DNA of 64,000 nucleotides from Pigmentiphaga humi (lineage in GTDB: Bacteria; Pseudomonadota; Gammaproteobacteria; Burkholderiales; Burkholderiaceae_B). The notes under the pieces are model-generated. The model was given only the letters and a program-made list of their open reading frames with translations, ran no database searches and was not told the DNA's origin. A program made the position numbers and the translations under genes. This document shows positions 1-8,326 of the stretch, one piece after another. Position 1 is the first letter of the stretch. Every line of letters begins with the position of its first letter. Location: the NCBI RefSeq assembly GCF_900606115.1, contig NZ_UWPJ01000026.1, positions 122,305 through 186,304 of the forward strand, in the 5' to 3' direction.

Positions 1-1
1 C

Positions 2-340
2 TACGTCAACGGCCACGGCACCGCCACCGAGCAGGGCGACATCGCGGAAACCCAGGCCACGGCGGCCGTGTTCGGCCCGCGCATCAGCCTCAGCTCCCAG
101 AAGAGCTACCTCGGGCACACACTGGGCGCATGCGGCGCGCTGGAGTCGTGGTTCAGCATAGAAATGCTCAAGAACGACAGCTACGTCGGCACCCTGAACC
201 TGGACCGCGTCGATCCGCTCTGCGCCGAACTCGACTACATCACCGGACAGCCCCGGCAGGCCAGCCACGAATTCGTCATGAACAACAACTTCGCGTTCGG
301 CGGCATCAACACCTCCCTGATCTTCCGCCGCTGGCCGTAG
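2..340 (+). CDS. Beta-ketoacyl-ACP synthase, C-terminal part (5' end outside window)
   Basis: The first 112 codons visible are the C-terminal lobe of a type II condensing enzyme. It carries the first catalytic His in the motif YVNGHGTATEQGD near the window edge and the Lys/His pair in QKSYLGHTLGACGALE about 30 residues later. It ends in NNNFAFGGINTSLIFRRW, an ending I associate with ketosynthases of aryl-polyene type clusters rather than housekeeping FabF; that subtype is an inference. These enzymes perform decarboxylative Claisen condensation of malonyl-ACP onto an acyl chain in the cytoplasm. The reading frame is open to the first base of the window, so the start lies upstream. The next gene begins 31 bases after the stop on the same strand, so the two may be cotranscribed. 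Confidence 0.88.
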   Translation, partial: YVNGHGTATEQGDIAETQATAAVFGPRISLSSQKSYLGHTLGACGALESWFSIEMLKNDSYVGTLNLDRVDPLCAELDYITGQPRQASHEFVMNNNFAFGGINTSLIFRRWP

Positions 341-371
341 ACCTCAGCCCTCAAGCTCATCCGGAGACCCC

Positions 372-800
372 ATGAAACCCGTCACCCGCCTCCTCGCCGC
401 CATCATGATCGCCCTGGCCATGGGCAACGCCGCCTATGCCGCGCGCGCCGGCAAGCCCATGCAGCTCCACCTGGACAACCCGATACGCACCCTCAACACC
501 GCCACGCCCGGCAAGACGGAAATCGAGAACGCGATCATCCGCGCCGGCATGCAGCGCAACTGGATCATCACGCGCAACGGCGACGGCACGCTCAACGCCC
601 ACCTGGCGATACGCCAGCACACGCTGGACGTGACCATCGTCCTGAAAGACACCACCTACGACATCGTCTACAAGAACAGCACCAACCTGCAATACGCGCC
701 CAACCCCGACGATCCGGCCCGCCCCATCATCCATCCCTCCTACGACAAATGGGTAGACAACCTGATCGGCGACATCCGGGTCCAGCTGGCGCAGCTTTGA
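372..800 (+). CDS. Small exported protein of unknown function
   Basis: A 142-residue protein starts with MKPVTRLLAAIMIALAMG and a hydrophobic core ending near AYAARA, a good Sec signal peptide with likely cleavage after residue 24. There is no lipobox Cys. The mature part of about 118 residues is mixed alpha/beta with no recognised motif. GGAGA lies 8 bases upstream of the ATG, which supports this start. It follows the ketosynthase fragment closely on the same strand, so a periplasmic role linked to that lipid or polyene pathway is possible but unproven. I do not recognise the family. Confidence 0.75.
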   Translation: MKPVTRLLAAIMIALAMGNAAYAARAGKPMQLHLDNPIRTLNTATPGKTEIENAIIRAGMQRNWIITRNGDGTLNAHLAIRQHTLDVTIVLKDTTYDIVYKNSTNLQYAPNPDDPARPIIHPSYDKWVDNLIGDIRVQLAQL

Positions 801-862
801 CGGGATAGCCGCCTTCACCGGCGCGTTGAGCGCCCACGGTCGATCCGGTGAGCGAATCGAAG

Positions 863-1900
863 TCAGTTGCCCCCCGCCGCGCCGCAAGCATGGCAATAGT
901 GCGCGAACGTGCTGCGCCGCGCATGGCATGCCGGGCACGGCTGGAACAATCCGATGCCGCAATGCGGGCAGAAATCCGTCTTGCCGTCCTTCAGGTCCAC
1001 GCTACGCTCGCACCCCGGACACACCTGCTTGGCGAGCCTGGCCTGCGCAAGGTCGTAATCCAGCGTCCGCCGCCGTTCGGCATCGGATAGCTGCTCGGCC
1101 TGCTGCTGGCGCTGCAGATAGCGATTCAGCGCCACAATGGCCTGCCGCCCAAGCAGCACGGTCAATACAATTCCGACCGTATAGCGCACGTAGCCGCCAT
1201 AGCTCGGCAGATAAGGCACGAGCTCGACGAAGAAGGCGAACAGCGCAAAGAAAATAAAGCCCCAGGCGAATGGCCAATAAGTGCTGTTGCGCTTACGGAC
1301 GAACAGCCAGCCGGCGATCACCAGCAAAGGGAGCGTCAAGGCGAGCCGGTACAAAAAGACCCGCAACTCCATCTTGCGCATAGCCGATTCCAGCTTGCCG
1401 CCGGCATCGCGCTCCAGCAGGCTCAGCTCGGTCCGGTTCAACTTCAACACCTGGTTGAGGTCCAGGAGCTGCTTCTCCAAACCCAACACCTGGCCGTCGC
1501 GGCGCTTCTCCTCTTCCATCAGCGCATCGAGCTGGCGCGAACGCTCGATTAATGCAGCATCCTGATCCGGCTGGCTCGTCGCGCGGCGCGTCGCGACCCA
1601 GTTCGCGAAAGTCTCGCGCGCGGACAGCGACGCCTGCCGCGCCGCCTGCTGCTGCAGGCGGGCCTGCTTCAACTCGTCCTGCAGCGCATTGCGCTGCCGC
1701 TCGCCCGCCTCGATTTGCATGCGCAAAGGACCGGCGGCCTGCTTGTCGAGAAAATCCTCCTGCGTCAGCCGATGCTCGACGTTCGGCAGATCGCCCACCA
1801 CGGCGCCCCCGAGTCCGATCAGGAACCAGGCGAACGCGAAAGCCACCAGCCAGAGGCCACGGCGGAACCACTTTTCCGACCAACGCAGGGATTTGCTCAT
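863..1900 (-). CDS. Zinc-ribbon membrane protein with coiled coil
   Basis: The chosen ATG gives 345 residues beginning MSKSLRWSEKWFRRG; the frame stays open further upstream but would run into tRNA-Pro. A first transmembrane helix (about residues 12-35) is followed by a roughly 120-residue charged coiled coil. Two or three more membrane segments then lie around residues 170-260 (LALTLPLLVIAGWLFV and later). The C-terminus has a zinc-ribbon array: CPGC, then CPHC, CPAC and CHAC, eight cysteines that would bind two zinc ions. The family is uncharacterised as far as I can tell. The topology suggests a membrane-anchored scaffold with a cytoplasmic zinc-ribbon tail. It is transcribed away from the tRNA. 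Confidence 0.75.
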   Translation of the reverse strand: MSKSLRWSEKWFRRGLWLVAFAFAWFLIGLGGAVVGDLPNVEHRLTQEDFLDKQAAGPLRMQIEAGERQRNALQDELKQARLQQQAARQASLSARETFANWVATRRATSQPDQDAALIERSRQLDALMEEEKRRDGQVLGLEKQLLDLNQVLKLNRTELSLLERDAGGKLESAMRKMELRVFLYRLALTLPLLVIAGWLFVRKRNSTYWPFAWGFIFFALFAFFVELVPYLPSYGGYVRYTVGIVLTVLLGRQAIVALNRYLQRQQQAEQLSDAERRRTLDYDLAQARLAKQVCPGCERSVDLKDGKTDFCPHCGIGLFQPCPACHARRSTFAHYCHACGAAGGN

Positions 1901-2019
1901 GGGAGGGTCCTGAATGCGGGGAATGCAGGGGATTGTAATGAAGGTGCATGGGCGGGCCTGCCGGCGAGAATGCCTATGCAGGCCTGCAGCATCGCTCTGC
2001 TTCGATCCTGCCAGTAAGG

Positions 2020-2025
2020 TACAAT
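2020..2025 (+). promoter_or_regulatory. -10 element of the tRNA-Pro promoter
   Basis: TACAAT stands 10 bases before the first base of the mature tRNA. The region 17 bases further upstream (around 1997-2002) is a poor -35 match, so only the -10 box is claimed. Confidence 0.45.
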
Positions 2026-2035
2026 CCTGCTCGTT

Positions 2036-2112
2036 CGGGGCGTAGCGCAGCCTGGTAGCGCATCTGCTTTGGGAGCAGAGGGTCGCGAGTTCGAATCCCG
2101 CCGCCCCGACCA
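2036..2112 (+). tRNA. tRNA-Pro (anticodon TGG)
   Basis: A complete 77-base cloverleaf can be folded. The acceptor stem CGGGGCG (2036-2042) pairs with CGCCCCG (2102-2108), followed by discriminator A and an encoded CCA. The anticodon loop reads CTTTGGGAG-like with TGG in the centre, and the T-loop GTTCGAATC is canonical. TGG reads CCA and, with U34 modification, other proline codons. A strong terminator follows directly. tRNA 3' ends are common integration targets, and accessory DNA starts right after this one. Confidence 0.96.
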
Positions 2113-2120
2113 TATATATC

Positions 2121-2158
2121 AAAGGGTTAGCCGTTTTCTTCGGCTAGCCCTTTTTCGT
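2121..2158 (+). terminator. Rho-independent terminator of tRNA-Pro
   Basis: A 13-bp stem pairs AAAGGGTTAGCCG (2121-2133) with CGGCTAGCCCTTT (2141-2153), with one G-T wobble and a 7-base loop. A run of T follows. It lies 9 bases after the tRNA CCA. Confidence 0.93.
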
Positions 2159-2491
2159 TTCCGGGCTCAATGGGGCAACCGGCGGGCGGACGGCCGTGTA
2201 TTGGTGCGGATCTCGGCGGACGGTTGGATGAAATTCGCCTTGAATGGCTGGCCTAAAGGTCGGTCGGAATGGTGTCCCGGACAGGGCCCAACGAGCAGTC
2301 TTGGTCGAATGGACAGGTGGCCGATGCGCCATCCGCGTGCGGACCCAGCGTGCGTATGCGCGAAGTAATACAGCGCCCACGCAAATACCTATCTTCCCTA
2401 TCATGATCGGCTTGTGCGCCGTGCGCCGTGCGCTGTGCCGGGTCTTGCGAGGACGCCGCAGCGGCTATCCCGCAGATGCCGTGTGTCCATC
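2159..2491. other. Intergenic stretch after tRNA-Pro, no supported gene
   Basis: About 330 bases hold only short frames on both strands with no recognisable protein, ribosome-binding site or motif. I see no second copy of the tRNA 3' end here. This is the left margin of the accessory island. Confidence 0.6.
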
Positions 2492-2848
2492 ATGAGCCAA
2501 GAGTCCTACGATCAACTTCCTGTTCGATCTTTGCCGTTGCTGCTGCGCCAGTTGCCGCGTCTTGACGGCGATGCGCGCGGCATAGACTTCGCGGGCAGCG
2601 ATGCGGAGGCGATGGTTGCCGTGGCCGAAGCTGCGGAGGGTGTGGTCTTGCGCGCGCATGCGGAACTGGAAAGCCTTGGCACGTTGCTGGCATTTGTAGA
2701 AGGCGATGCTACCCGGCTCAGTGCATCCGCCGCACTGGCGGGCATCGGCGATCTGATTGCGGAGTTGAGCGCGTTTGCGACGGCATGCGTGGAGCTTGCG
2801 GCTGACTGCCGATACGAAACCGCCGACTATTGCCCACTGCCGCCGTAG
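2492..2848 (+). CDS. Hypothetical protein, Ala/Glu-rich helical
   Basis: 118 residues from the ATG that follows CGTGTGTCCATC; the frame is open upstream but this methionine begins the charged, ordered part MSQESYDQLPVR. The protein is mostly helical and rich in Ala, Glu and Leu, resembling small Pseudomonas-type helical proteins of unknown function found on islands (DUF6124/DUF3077-like). That resemblance is weak and from memory. There is no signal peptide or membrane segment. The ribosome-binding site is poor, so it may not be translated. It lies between tRNA-Pro and a phage replication remnant. Confidence 0.4.
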   Translation: MSQESYDQLPVRSLPLLLRQLPRLDGDARGIDFAGSDAEAMVAVAEAAEGVVLRAHAELESLGTLLAFVEGDATRLSASAALAGIGDLIAELSAFATACVELAADCRYETADYCPLPP

Positions 2849-3034
2849 ACGGGCGACAACGACGCGTAGGCCTTGTTCCCGCCGCGTGCATGACGTTGGG
2901 CCTTGCGTGGCGGAAATGTGCCCAAAACGGCGCCTTTAGCGTCGGCTAGGCGGAAAAAGCGTGCGCTGGCACAAAGTAATGACGCCAACCAAACGCGCCG
3001 CCGATTGGCTATGATTTTGAGGTAGTGCCATCAC

Positions 3035-3559
3035 ATGCTGACGATCTACTGCAAGCACGAGCAATTGAAGGGGCAATGGCAAGAGATCGGACCGCTGAAG
3101 AGCCAGGTGCTTGCGTTGGCGGATAAGACGATCCGAGTGGAGATCAAGCTGTACCGCGCTGGTCTGTTGGCGCGAAGGCTGGGCTCGCTTCGCGCTTGGG
3201 GCGGGCTGGATGTGGACGCGGTGTTCTTTCAACTTCTGGACAAATACAGGCTGACCGGTACTGTCCAGAAGCAGGTGCTGCTCTCCTGGGTCGAACAGAC
3301 GCTCAGCAAGCCGCAGTTGCGTGTCTACACGGCCTGGCTGGCAGGAAAAGGCCTGGTATCGCTTTATTCGAAGGCCACGGTCTACGCCCATCGCAAGGGA
3401 ATTCTTGAGGCGATTGGCGTCGATATTTCTTTGAGGTACTGCCCTGAGGCGGACGGCATGATTGACTTGGCGAACGTCTTCACGCCCGAGAACATCATGG
3501 GGTTGCCGCATGGCAGGCTGCGCGAGGATCGGTACTTTCTGCCCCGCGAAGGAAGCTAG
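3035..3559 (+). pseudogene. Replication initiation protein II/X, N-terminally truncated (filamentous phage remnant)
   Basis: 174 residues match the C-terminal half of filamentous-phage gene II/X replication proteins: a segment rich in Lys/Arg, then LRVYTAWLAGKGLVSLYSK, then a HRKGILEAIGVDISLRY-like element and NIMGLP near the end. Full II proteins are about 350-420 residues and nick the phage plus strand with an N-terminal catalytic domain, which is missing here. An in-frame stop at 3023-3025 bars extension upstream. It could instead be a stand-alone X protein, which in Ff phages arises from an internal start, but no other inovirus genes (coat, zot) are nearby. A decayed prophage is therefore the better reading. 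Confidence 0.6.
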
Positions 3560-3948
3560 AGTGGCATAAGCGTAGGACATCCCGTGATGCCGTTGCCCAT
3601 CATGGAATGCGACTTTGGGGGTGGACTAGGACGGGTGCTGACTATCGATAACGTGTAATTATCAATAGCGATTGTCTGCGTTCGGCCAGCAACAGTCGTC
3701 CGGCGCTAGGCCGCCAACGGCAAATCCAGGCTGGGTTGCAGCCCTTCGAGTGGTGATGCGGGACCGTCTGCAAAGCGACGAGGTGCTGACCCCACAATGG
3801 GGCTCTTTGTTTGCTTGGTCGCGCAGGCGATTCGCTTTGGTGGTCACCACTTTACTGCGTCGAGGGACATCTTCCAGGTTCCCCCCTCCATGATGGCGGT
3901 CCCCGAGAGGCTGATTTACAATATGTAACTGCAACGACTGGGGGCATT
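3560..3948. other. Non-coding stretch carrying the left core-like site
   Basis: The 389 bases between the replication remnant and the AAA gene hold no convincing reading frame. They contain the 27-bp core-like site described separately. A CTGC..CGGCCAG..GTCG sequence just after it resembles the sequence that follows the second site near 9820. A TACAAT at about 3917-3922 could be a -10 box for the downstream gene, but no -35 element is evident. Confidence 0.55.
3642..3668 (+). repeat. Left recombinase core-like site (inverted 10-bp arms, 7-bp spacer)
   Basis: The left arm CTATCGATAA and right arm TTATCAATAG are inverted repeats (9 of 10 positions) flanking the spacer CGTGTAA. This is the usual layout of a tyrosine-recombinase crossover site. 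The same spacer occurs in reverse orientation, between similar arms, at 9788-9814. Function is inferred from geometry only. Confidence 0.55.
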
Positions 3949-5937
3949 ATGATTCTTGTATCGGCGAAAGTGGGCCCGTTCCGTTCGATGAACAGCGAAC
4001 AAACGGTTGAGATAGACCCAACCGTCACGGTCTTCGTGGGTATGAATGAAGCGGGGAAGACGGTTCTCTTAAAGGCGCTTCACAAGTCGTTCGACGCAGT
4101 TGGTGAGGATGAGTTTGATCCAGTCGACGACTACCCGCGAAAGGATCTCTCATCGTACTTGAAGCAGCACAAGACGGAACCCGCCACTGCAACAGTTCTG
4201 ACATACGAACTGGAGGAGTCAGAGGTTGGCGCTGCAAATGAGGCGCTCAAGACCAAACTTCCCTCTGGATTTCGGATCGCCGTCACCCACAAGTACGACA
4301 ACACGATCCAGCTGTCATTGCTAGTTGACGAGACACCGGTGATACAAGCGTTCGCCAAGACGCTGAGCTCCGACGCACAGACTGCTATGAAGGAAGCGAA
4401 AACCCTCCGGGCAATTCCTGATCTGCTCAAAGAGGCCAGCCTGACAGCCGAGGACAACGCTGCGCTTGCAAGCCTGAATACGCGCCTTCAGGCGACGAAG
4501 TGGTCGAATGTTTCTCAGTGGGAAGTTTGGTCCCATGTGCGGGCGAACGTACCCAAGTTCCTCTACTTTAGTGACTACGACACACTGCCCGGCAAAATGA
4601 ACTTAGCCGACCTCGCACAGCGTGCCGAGGCGGCGAAGAACGATCCCAAGCAGCTGACCGCGGCACACCGCTCGGTACTGGCCTTGCTGAGAATGGCCGA
4701 CATTTCGATGGAAGACCTCGTAAGCCCAGGCAGCTATGAGGAGTTGAAGGCGAAGATCGAAGGCGTCTCGATCAGCCTTACAGATCAGGTCATGGAGTTC
4801 TGGAAGCAGAACGAGGACTTGGAAGTGGAAGTCGACCTCAAGGCCGATCCAACTGATGCTGTGCCATTCAACAACGGCGCCAACCTCTACCTGCGTATCA
4901 AGAATCGCAGGCATCGCGGAGTTAGCACGCCATTCGATCAGCGCAGCCGCGGATTCATCTGGTTCTTTAGCTTTTTGGTCTGGTTCGACAGTGTCCAGCA
5001 TCAACTCGACCCATCGGGAAAGAGTGCAGGCAAAAAATTGATTCTGTTGCTGGATGAGCCTGGGTTGGCTCTTCATGCGCTCGCTCAGGCTGATTTTCTT
5101 CGGTACATCGATCGCCTCGCACAAGACCATCAAGTTCTCTACACGACGCATTCACCTTTCATGATCCACTCAGACCGACTCCACCAGGTACGGCTGGTGG
5201 AGGACCAACTCAAAGTAGGCACGGTCATCTCCTCGAACCTTAACGGATCTGATCCACGAACCATATTCCCACTGCAGGCCGCCTTGGGATGGACGATCGC
5301 TCAGAACCTGTTCATATCTGAACGCAATCTCTTGGTCGAAGGGCCATCTGAACTGATCTATCTGCAGGTGGCGTCTAGCCTATTCGACGCAAAAGGCACG
5401 CCGGGACTTCGCGCCGACCTTACGATCGTACCGACGGGCGGATTGGACAACGTCGCGACGTTTGTATCTCTGCTTGGTGCAAGTGGGTTGAAGCTTGCGG
5501 TGCTCCACGACTACAAGGGGTCTCCGGAGCAAAAGTTGACTGTACTTGTTCGCGACAAGCTTCTCAACGCCAAGTCGCTTTTCAACGTTTCGCAGTTTCG
5601 CGATGAGAAGAAGTTTGGGCAGAGCACAACCCCGACCGACATCGAAGATCTCTTCACCCCGAGCCTTTACTTGAAGTACTTCAACACGACGTTTGCTAAG
5701 CAGCTTGCCGGGAAAGAAGTGAACGAAGCTGATTTGCCAGCAGGCGATCGGATCGTGTGCCGCTTGGAAAAGTACGTTGAAGCCAATGGGATCTCGCTTA
5801 GGCCGTCGGGCGGATTCAACCATTATGCCGTTGCGTCTCAGTTCGCGTCATCACCTCCCAAGTCACTGGACGTCGCGACCTCCGCAAGATTCGCCGCACT
5901 GTTTGGGGCAATCAACGACGTGTTCGACGCGAGCTGA
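3949..5937 (+). CDS. OLD-like AAA ATPase / TOPRIM nuclease
   Basis: 662 residues from ATG 3949 (MILVSAKVGPFRSMNSEQ); the open frame extends upstream but the family begins at this beta-strand. An SMC/RecF-like ABC ATPase fold shows Walker A GMNEAGKT near residue 31, Walker B LILLLDEPGLALHA near 370 and the H-loop YTTHSPFMI shortly after. A TOPRIM-type module follows: LLVEGPSE (metal-binding Glu) around residue 463, then VLHDYKG, where the usual DxD is reduced to a single Asp. OLD-family proteins are ATP-controlled nucleases, several acting in anti-phage defence (GajA, retron-associated OLD). The gene is less GC-rich than the core genome. A small, apparently cut-off frame follows after 9 bases and may be the remains of a partner. 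Full nuclease activity is uncertain because of the altered second motif. Confidence 0.8.
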   Translation: MILVSAKVGPFRSMNSEQTVEIDPTVTVFVGMNEAGKTVLLKALHKSFDAVGEDEFDPVDDYPRKDLSSYLKQHKTEPATATVLTYELEESEVGAANEALKTKLPSGFRIAVTHKYDNTIQLSLLVDETPVIQAFAKTLSSDAQTAMKEAKTLRAIPDLLKEASLTAEDNAALASLNTRLQATKWSNVSQWEVWSHVRANVPKFLYFSDYDTLPGKMNLADLAQRAEAAKNDPKQLTAAHRSVLALLRMADISMEDLVSPGSYEELKAKIEGVSISLTDQVMEFWKQNEDLEVEVDLKADPTDAVPFNNGANLYLRIKNRRHRGVSTPFDQRSRGFIWFFSFLVWFDSVQHQLDPSGKSAGKKLILLLDEPGLALHALAQADFLRYIDRLAQDHQVLYTTHSPFMIHSDRLHQVRLVEDQLKVGTVISSNLNGSDPRTIFPLQAALGWTIAQNLFISERNLLVEGPSELIYLQVASSLFDAKGTPGLRADLTIVPTGGLDNVATFVSLLGASGLKLAVLHDYKGSPEQKLTVLVRDKLLNAKSLFNVSQFRDEKKFGQSTTPTDIEDLFTPSLYLKYFNTTFAKQLAGKEVNEADLPAGDRIVCRLEKYVEANGISLRPSGGFNHYAVASQFASSPPKSLDVATSARFAALFGAINDVFDAS

Positions 5938-5946
5938 GAGACGAGT

Positions 5947-6108
5947 ATGCCAATCCTGGTGAGCGCTAAAGCCCACTTCGACACCGATCTAGCCCGAGCT
6001 CGAGCGTTGATGGTCAACGCAGCTCAAGTAGCAATCTGCGCTGACCTTACCGTTGCGTGCGTAGTTGTTCAGCGCGAAAGTCGGCAACGCGCCGGTGAGC
6101 CGAACTGA
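5947..6108 (+). pseudogene. Short frame after the OLD-like gene, probable 5' remnant of a partner gene
   Basis: 53 codons begin MPILVSAKAHFDTDLARARALM, 9 bases after the nuclease stop and behind a GAGAGACGAGT stretch. The first 25 residues look like the start of a helical protein; the rest (from about ICADLTV) changes character. This suggests the original gene was cut by a deletion or recombination. I recall small HEPN-like proteins beginning in this way beside AAA ATPases, but cannot confirm it. It could also be an intact micro-protein or spurious. Confidence 0.35.
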
Positions 6109-6168
6109 ACGGTGCGTGACTCGATGTCTGCTTACCGCTGCGGAGCGGCCATTGGCCTTAACCTGTTG

Positions 6169-6229
6169 AACTTCCGCTTCGGGTCGGAAGCGGGCGTCCG
6201 TTCAGGTCTGCTGTCGGTCAATAGCAGAC
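6169..6229. repeat. Two hairpin-forming sequences between convergent genes
   Basis: CCGCTTC and GAAGCGG form one 7-bp hairpin at about 6174-6193. GTCTGCT (6206-6212) and AGCAGAC (6223-6229) form another. Similar CTGC-TTC-GGCC motifs follow genes elsewhere on this island (about 3675 and 9823). They may be terminators or remains of recombination sites. Confidence 0.4.
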
Positions 6230-6271
6230 AGTCCGGACGTTGTAATAATTGCTTTGAAATCGAGAGCGTAC

Positions 6272-8143
6272 CTAGCGCGGGTAAAGCTTCGTAGCTGCTT
6301 CGGCCAGCAACTTAGAGCGAGCCGAAATGGATTCCTCGTCCCATATTTCTCGGGCTATCAAGTCACCATTGATGCTCAACACAGTATTGGCGATCAGCAG
6401 ACGTTTCTTGATCGGGAACGACTTGTTCTGCGCTTCACGATTGACCGACAGGTTGAGCAAGGTGAGATTACCCAACGTAGGGACTATCTTGGCACGCTGA
6501 CGGATAGCTAGGTACTGGCTCGATAGGGTACCGCCCATTAGTTCATGTTGCTCAGCCGCCCGACTCTCGGCAAGTGTCGCCTTGGAGCCATCAGGCAATG
6601 TCCAATGCTCATACCAGGATCGCGGCAGGATATGGTCGATGTCGAGGTCGGACAAGTCGGGAATGGCGGGCTCTTCTGTGCGCTTGCTCATGCGCAGCCA
6701 GCCTTCTAGCTCTGTGAGCAACATGCGGCAACGACCACTATCAAGGTTCCCGTGGTAAATAGGTGCCGTCTGGAGGGCGTGTAAGAACTCGTCGTCGTCT
6801 GGCCAACGAGCAGCAGGACTGTTGGGCGAAGAGGCTAGCAGATCCTTCAACGTGGCATGTGTCATCGGCCCCTTGATCCATTGGCGCAGCACCGATGTGA
6901 ACCAGTTGTTGTAGTTCTTGGAAGTAAGTCCGCATACTGCACGGCGAACGACGTACGAGACGATATCGCCAAACATCGCCGTCTTCTCGCTTTCCGATAC
7001 GTCGGCCGTTGAAATACGCAAAGCGAGCGGATGGGTAGTCGTGGTATCGAATGGCTGGAGACGTCGGCCGAACCTGGCGACAGGCAAGGTACCCTTCCCT
7101 TCGATCAATTGAAGATAATGCTTAGCATAGGTGCCCAGCATGTCCAATTGCTGGGTGGTGGTTCGACCCTGGGCGTCGTTCTTAAAATCCACGTACAGTC
7201 GGGCCAGGTCGCCCTCCTGACCAGTTTGCGCACGAATAGCAGAGAAGATCAGCCACTCTAGCCGCGGTTTAGTGATGCGGCCTCGTCGCTCTCGGACCTT
7301 CCAAATATCTTCTTCAAACTGCTTCCACTTTTCTTCGTATAACGCCGCCGGATCTTCCATGGCGCTGTCCACACTCATGAACAAGTAGTTACGGATCAAG
7401 TCAGTAGCATGGAGTTCTGCTCCCCGCCCGTTCAAGGTTTCAAAAATAACCTGGGCATCGTCGTCTTTCTCTAATTGGATCAGCACCACCTTCAGGTCGT
7501 TCAGTACCGCCATAATCAAAGCCTCGACGGCATCGGTACCACCATTGGCCACGATCCATTCCTTGGCCCACTCGGCGAAATTCCAGATGGCGTCCAACGC
7601 CGCAGGATGGATGATCCCAATCCGTCGAAATGTCCCGGCTTGGGTGAAGTGTGCCGGAAACCGCGATTGCAGCGTGGGCAACTTGTCGGCGGTCATGGCC
7701 TCAACAAATGCCTTCTGATCCGAGAACGTCGGCCAGACTTTGAAGATCTCCACGTCCGCGTTGCCCATGGTGCTGCGGTTTGGGTTATCCAACACTGCTG
7801 CTAAATAGGAATCGTAGTCCACGATCCCCAACTCGCGGGTGGCCAAACGGATACCGGCCAAGATATACTGTAGGGTGGTCAACCGCTGTTGACCATCGAT
7901 GATGTGGAGAGTGTCGACACCTCGCAGGCCGGATTTGTCCTGAGGTTCCACCACGATGGCTCCGAGGAAGTGAGGTGCGGGAGTTGCTCCAGTTAGCCGT
8001 TCGTCAGCCTTGTCCTTGATATCGGCCCACAGAAGCTGCCACTGCTTCTCCAAGGTCCACACGTAGGCTCGCTGATAAAACGGTACTTTGTACTGCTTAC
8101 GATCCTGGAAAACCTGCTGGATCGTCCATGTCTCCGACTTCAT
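6272..8143 (-). CDS. DUF262/DUF1524 protein (GmrSD-like restriction nuclease)
   Basis: 623 residues. The N-terminal DUF262 domain has the ParB/sulfiredoxin-like signatures VPFYQRAYVW (about residue 19) and IIDGQQRLTTL (about residue 82), used for NTP binding and hydrolysis in GmrS-type proteins. The C-terminal DUF1524 domain has an HNH-like signature DIDHILPRSW (about residue 510) and LGNLTLLNLSVNREAQNKSF (about 565). Single-chain GmrSD proteins are type IV enzymes that cut DNA with modified cytosines, such as glucosylated phage DNA. The start ATG at 8143 is preceded by GGAGTGGGGA. It is convergent with the OLD-like gene and divergent from the recombinase. Both domains appear complete; substrate is inference. 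Confidence 0.85.
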   Translation of the reverse strand: MKSETWTIQQVFQDRKQYKVPFYQRAYVWTLEKQWQLLWADIKDKADERLTGATPAPHFLGAIVVEPQDKSGLRGVDTLHIIDGQQRLTTLQYILAGIRLATRELGIVDYDSYLAAVLDNPNRSTMGNADVEIFKVWPTFSDQKAFVEAMTADKLPTLQSRFPAHFTQAGTFRRIGIIHPAALDAIWNFAEWAKEWIVANGGTDAVEALIMAVLNDLKVVLIQLEKDDDAQVIFETLNGRGAELHATDLIRNYLFMSVDSAMEDPAALYEEKWKQFEEDIWKVRERRGRITKPRLEWLIFSAIRAQTGQEGDLARLYVDFKNDAQGRTTTQQLDMLGTYAKHYLQLIEGKGTLPVARFGRRLQPFDTTTTHPLALRISTADVSESEKTAMFGDIVSYVVRRAVCGLTSKNYNNWFTSVLRQWIKGPMTHATLKDLLASSPNSPAARWPDDDEFLHALQTAPIYHGNLDSGRCRMLLTELEGWLRMSKRTEEPAIPDLSDLDIDHILPRSWYEHWTLPDGSKATLAESRAAEQHELMGGTLSSQYLAIRQRAKIVPTLGNLTLLNLSVNREAQNKSFPIKKRLLIANTVLSINGDLIAREIWDEESISARSKLLAEAATKLYPR

Positions 8144-8161
8144 TCCCCACTCCGGTTACCT

Positions 8162-8190
8162 TTGACAACCGGATTATGCCAGTCTATCGC
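8162..8190 (+). promoter_or_regulatory. Candidate promoter for the recombinase
   Basis: A perfect -35 box TTGACA (8162-8167) is followed after 17 bases by TATCGC (8185-8190), which shares the first three bases of the -10 consensus. It would give a leader of about 130 bases before the recombinase ATG. Confidence 0.35.
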
Positions 8191-8326
8191 TCAATGAGCC
8201 GGAATTCTGGAAGGGTATTATCCCTCAACATAGGCCTCATGCTTGACGGATATGGACGCCCGCTTCGGGTCGCACTCATCCTTTTTGTTAGTAAAAATGG
8301 GATTCCTTTCATCGAAGGAGAACCTC

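Noticed and set aside
863..2122. Longer start for the zinc-ribbon protein
   Set aside because: It would read through tRNA-Pro; the Met at 1900 begins the conserved-looking part.
2069..2368. Plus-strand frame spanning the tRNA and its terminator
   Set aside because: Covers a structural RNA and terminator and has no recognisable product.
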